From Guyanagaster necrorhizus (taxonomy: Eukaryota > Basidiomycota > Agaricomycetes > Agaricales > Physalacriaceae), in the NCBI RefSeq assembly GCF_019112545.1, contig NW_025064940.1, forward strand, positions 124,001-188,000: DNA of 64,000 nt. The letters are read 5' to 3'. Positions within the stretch are counted from its first letter, which is position 1. Each line of letters begins with the position of its first letter. Shown here one piece after another: positions 61,104 through 64,000 of this stretch. Made by a program: the position numbers and the translations under genes. Under the pieces are notes generated by a model. The model worked only from the letters and a program-made list of their open reading frames with translations, did no database searches and had not been told where the DNA came from.

Positions 61104-61947
61104 CAGCATTGATTTCTTCAAGACATATGCATCAGTTATCAGGCTGAACACAGCCACCTGAATATTTAGATGGGAGTGGAAAAGCAGCATATCTCAAATT
61201 AATATTGTATAGACTCAAGCAATCTGGCTGAGTTTAGAATGACAAATTAAATGCTATATTTTTGGTACTTGGATACATCAGATTGATCAGTGATCAATGT
61301 GTGTACATCAGACAAATAAGTTCTAGTCTCATAATCATAGCTGTACATGTCAATGACATGACATTGCTTGCCTCAGATGATGAAACCATGTCTAAAATAA
61401 AAGAAGAGCTTAAGAAGAAGCTAAATGTCACAGACATAGAAGAGATTCAATATATATTAGGCATGAAGATAGACAGGAATTGGGACAAGAGCACTATCAC
61501 TCTATTTCAGAAGGCATATATTCTCAAAGTACTTGAGCAAATAAGTATAAATGACTGCAAACCAGTCAAAATGCCTATAGACCTGAATGTATGGCTAGAG
61601 AAAATTCTGACAGAAGACCCATGAGGTGTTGATACAGCCACCAGACAATATTACCATACTGGTGTCGGATCACTAATATATGCAGCCAATGGATTCTGGC
61701 CTGACATTGCACATGCTGTCACTGAATTAAGCAAATATATGCAGAATCCGGCTGCTGAGCATGTTACAGCCTTGAAGTGAGTTTTCCACTATCTGAAGGA
61801 AACTCTAGACTTTAGAATGACATATAGAGAGACTATAGATGAGCTGATACCTTATTCAGACTCAGACTGGGGAGAAGACAGAACAGATAGAAGATCAACA
61901 TCTGATTATATTTGTACCTATATAGAGAGAGCTGTTACTTGGAGTTC
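61104..61947 (+). pseudogene. Copia copy 1 pol, 3' part: RT remainder and RNase H start
   Basis: Resumes exactly after the gypsy target duplication. It reads FFKTYASVIRLNT, then jumps to RLKQSG, so the RT part carrying motif A is missing. RT motif C region reads VHVNDMTLLASDDET, where the family has VDD; one catalytic Asp is Asn. Then LGMKIDRNWDKSTITL, YSDSDWGEDRTDRRSTSDY (RNase H) and AVTWSS, where copy 2 is inserted. In-frame TGA at 61621 and 61779. The sequence is the near-identical reverse of 62526-63370. Confidence 0.9.
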
Positions 61948-62155
61948 TGTTGTAAGTAGAGAGGAGAGTAATGTACAGAGGATTATGATTGGCCTCTCAA
62001 GAGAGAGACATTCTACTTAAATACATTTTGTATTACTTTGAGATCTTTCTATAAGATACTAAATAAGTCCAGATCATGATCCAAGTCAACTGTCACTGAC
62101 TGGCATTGTATCTTTGAGTACATTCTTGTACTCACTCAGGATTGCTATCCCAACA
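61948..62155 (-). repeat. 3' LTR of copia copy 2
   Basis: 208 bases; on the minus strand it starts TGTTGGGATA and ends ACTTACAACA. A purine-rich tract (GAGAGGGAG, minus strand, 62156-62164) lies directly upstream as the plus-strand primer. Confidence 0.92.
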
Positions 62156-62164
62156 CTCCCTCTC

Positions 62165-64000
62165 AATTCTGAGTTCCTAGAATACCTGTGGATAGATACT
62201 TATATAATGGTCTTAGTAGGCCTTTAGTGAATATATCTGCTAAGTTTTCTTCTGATGTGCAGTGCTGAACTTTGACTTCATTTGAAGCCATGCACTCATA
62301 AACAAAGTGATGCTATATGTCTATATGCTTCAATCATGTATAGAATATAGGGTTCTCAGCAAATTTGATTGCTGATTGGTTGTCAACAAAAATAGTCATC
62401 GCTTTGTAAAGTGGCAATTCTAATTTGGTTAAGAGTGCTCATAGCTAAATTACTTCCTGGGTTGTGTGTGCAAGGGCCATATATTCTGCTTCCATAGTGG
62501 ATAAGGCTGTGGTGGGCTGTTTCTTTGAACTCCAAGTAACAGCTCTCTCTACATAGATACAAATATAATCAGATGTTGATCTTCTATCTGTTCTGTCTTC
62601 TCCCCAGTCTGAGTCTGAATAAGGTATCAGCTCATCTATAGTCTCTCTATATGTCATTCTAAAGTCTAGAGTTTCCTTCAGATAGTGGAAAACTCACTTC
62701 AAGGCTGTAACATGCTCAGCAGCCGGATTCTGCATATATTTGCTTAATTCAGTGACAGCATGTGCAATGTCAGGCCAGAATCCATTGGCTGCATATATTA
62801 GTGATCCGACACCAGTATGGTAATATTGTCTGGTGGCTGTGTCAACACCTCATGGGTCTTCTGTCAGAATTTTCTCTAGCCATACATTCAGGTCTATAGG
62901 CATTTTAACTGGTTTGCAGTCATTTATACTTATTTGCTCAAGTACTTTGAGAATATATGCCTTCTGAAATAGAGTGATAGTGCTCTTGTCCCAATTCCTG
63001 TCTATCTTCATGCCTAATATATATTGAATCTCTTCTATGTCTGTGACATTTAGCTTCTTCTTAAGCTCTTCTTTTATTTTAGACATGGTTTCATCATCTG
63101 AGGCAAGCAATGTCATGTCATTGACATGTACAGCTATGATTATGAGACTAGAACTTATTTGTCTGATGTACACACATTGATCACTGATCAATCTGATGTA
63201 TCCAAGTACCAAAAATATAGCATTTAATTTGTCATTCTAAACTCAGCCAGATTGCTTGAGTCTATACAATATTAATTTGAGATATGCTGCTTTTCCACTC
63301 CCATCTAAATATTCAGGTGGCTGTGTTCAGCCTGATAACTGATGCATATGTCTTGAAGAAATCAATGCTGGGTACCTGTGAAAATCCTTTTGCAACAAGT
63401 CTGACCTTGTATCTGGTGATTTTCCTATCACCATCTCTTTTCAATCTGTAAGTCCACTTGCAATCTACAAGTGATCTGTCTTTGGGTAATTCTTCCAGCT
63501 ACCATGTGCCTTGTCTTGGCTTTTTCAAGGCTTAATGACTCATCACTGAGATTGTCTGCAGTTTCTCCAATGCATGCATAGTCTATTGCAACATTTATAG
63601 CTTCCAAAGATGACTCTTCTGAGGTATGCTATTGTTCTGATGTTTTCACAGCTCATGCACTTGGGTTATGAAGTGTCTGGTAACTCAGTTGGGTCTTTGA
63701 TGCAATCCAGGCTGATTTGTTGCATGGCTCAATCATTTTTCCATGCCATATTGAGAACTTTGATTTGATTGATAACACATCAGAGGCTATTTCTCCTTTT
63801 GGTTCAGCATTTCTGGCATCTACAAAATTATCTGAAATGCCATTATTTCCATCCAGAGTCTGCTTGACTTTGCTCTCTGACTCTCTCTCGAGTGACAAAG
63901 GGTGGAAGACTACATAGTCAGTGTCTATAGGCTCTATAGTGTTGCTTTCAGAGAATATAACATTTTTTGAGGTCTGAATCTGTCTGATTTGAGGGTTATA
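62165..64000 (-). pseudogene. Copia copy 2 gag-pol 3' part: integrase end, RT, RNase H
   Basis: On the minus strand it reads the same integrase tail, RT (with the same missing motif A and VND change) and RNase H as copy 1, then continues past copy 1's break point into the rest of RNase H: MEAEYMALAHTTQEV, FVDNQSAIKFAENP, HFVYECMASNEVKVQH, ENLADIFTKGLLRPL. It shares the TGA stops at the same codons as copy 1. It is therefore not translatable. The uninterrupted sequence at 63360-63385 shows the target site into which the gypsy element went in copy 1. Confidence 0.9.

Larger units (their letters stand above)
50067..61947 (+). mobile_element. Ty1/copia retrotransposon copy 1, interrupted twice and incomplete in window
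   Basis: The element starts with a 208-base LTR and carries a single gag-pol frame in the order gag, protease, integrase, reverse transcriptase, RNase H, which is the copia order. It is split by the gypsy element 53030-61103 and ends at 61947, inside RNase H, where the LTR of copia copy 2 begins. Its own 3' part and LTR should lie right of the window. The frame has many stops (first at 50518, 50892, 51564) but no frameshift before reverse transcriptase. The internal part is CpG-poor. Confidence 0.9.
61948..64000 (-). mobile_element. Ty1/copia retrotransposon copy 2, inserted in copy 1, incomplete in window
   Basis: Read on the minus strand: the 3' LTR (61948-62155), purine tract, RNase H, RT and integrase end, running off the right edge at a point equal to 52396 of copy 1. 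Over about 1,480 shared bases the two copies differ at only a couple of sites seen by eye (both transitions near 61918-61925). Its LTR tip joins copy 1 exactly in the RNase H sequence, which points to insertion. It has no gypsy element. Confidence 0.9.

Noticed and set aside
61903..64000. Inverted repeat as an assembly fold-back
   Set aside because: A simple fold-back would mirror the sequence at one point; instead copy 2 adds an LTR, purine tract and RNase H end that copy 1 lacks, and lacks the gypsy. Not fully excluded without reads.

Overview
The window looks like a piece of an Agaricomycete (mushroom-forming basidiomycete) nuclear genome. The host genes are compact and carry many introns, mostly of about 40-60 bases with GT..AG ends, some exons being only 3-24 bases long. 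Protein relatives that can be read directly (chromodomain Ty3 elements, a melleolide-type flavin halogenase, multi-intron O-methyltransferase, pectin methylesterase) fit that group.

Layout. 1-7080: two old, CpG-poor retroelement remnants, first the 3' end of a Ty3/gypsy chromovirus with its LTR, then a decayed DIRS-like tyrosine-recombinase retrotransposon. 7300-49080: a host gene island. It begins with a minus-strand run of a membrane protein, a secreted intradiol dioxygenase, an O-methyltransferase and a flavin-dependent halogenase, which looks like a small tailoring cluster for an aromatic metabolite. It continues with a GLTP-fold lipid transfer protein, an alpha/beta hydrolase, an intrinsically disordered protein, a Ubc13-type E2, a BEM46-like hydrolase, a small secreted valine/leucine-rich protein, a long disordered RING-H2 protein, small membrane proteins, a broken F-box gene, a pectin methylesterase and SMC6.

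50067-64000: a nested retrotransposon block. A Ty1/copia element (copy 1, plus strand) is cut by a nearly intact Ty3/gypsy chromovirus (53030-61103, 427-bp LTRs, 5-bp target duplication CAGCA) and then by a second copy of the same copia family in the opposite direction (copy 2, from 61948 past the window end). Copy 2 lacks the gypsy insertion and so shows the empty target site. The two copia copies share the same stop codons and the same deletion in reverse transcriptase.

The joint reading is a gene island bounded on both sides by transposons that decay mainly by C-to-T change at CpG, with a plausible halogenase/methyltransferase pair as the most interesting host biology. Exon limits were worked out by eye from splice signals and reading frame; they have not been tested against transcripts.
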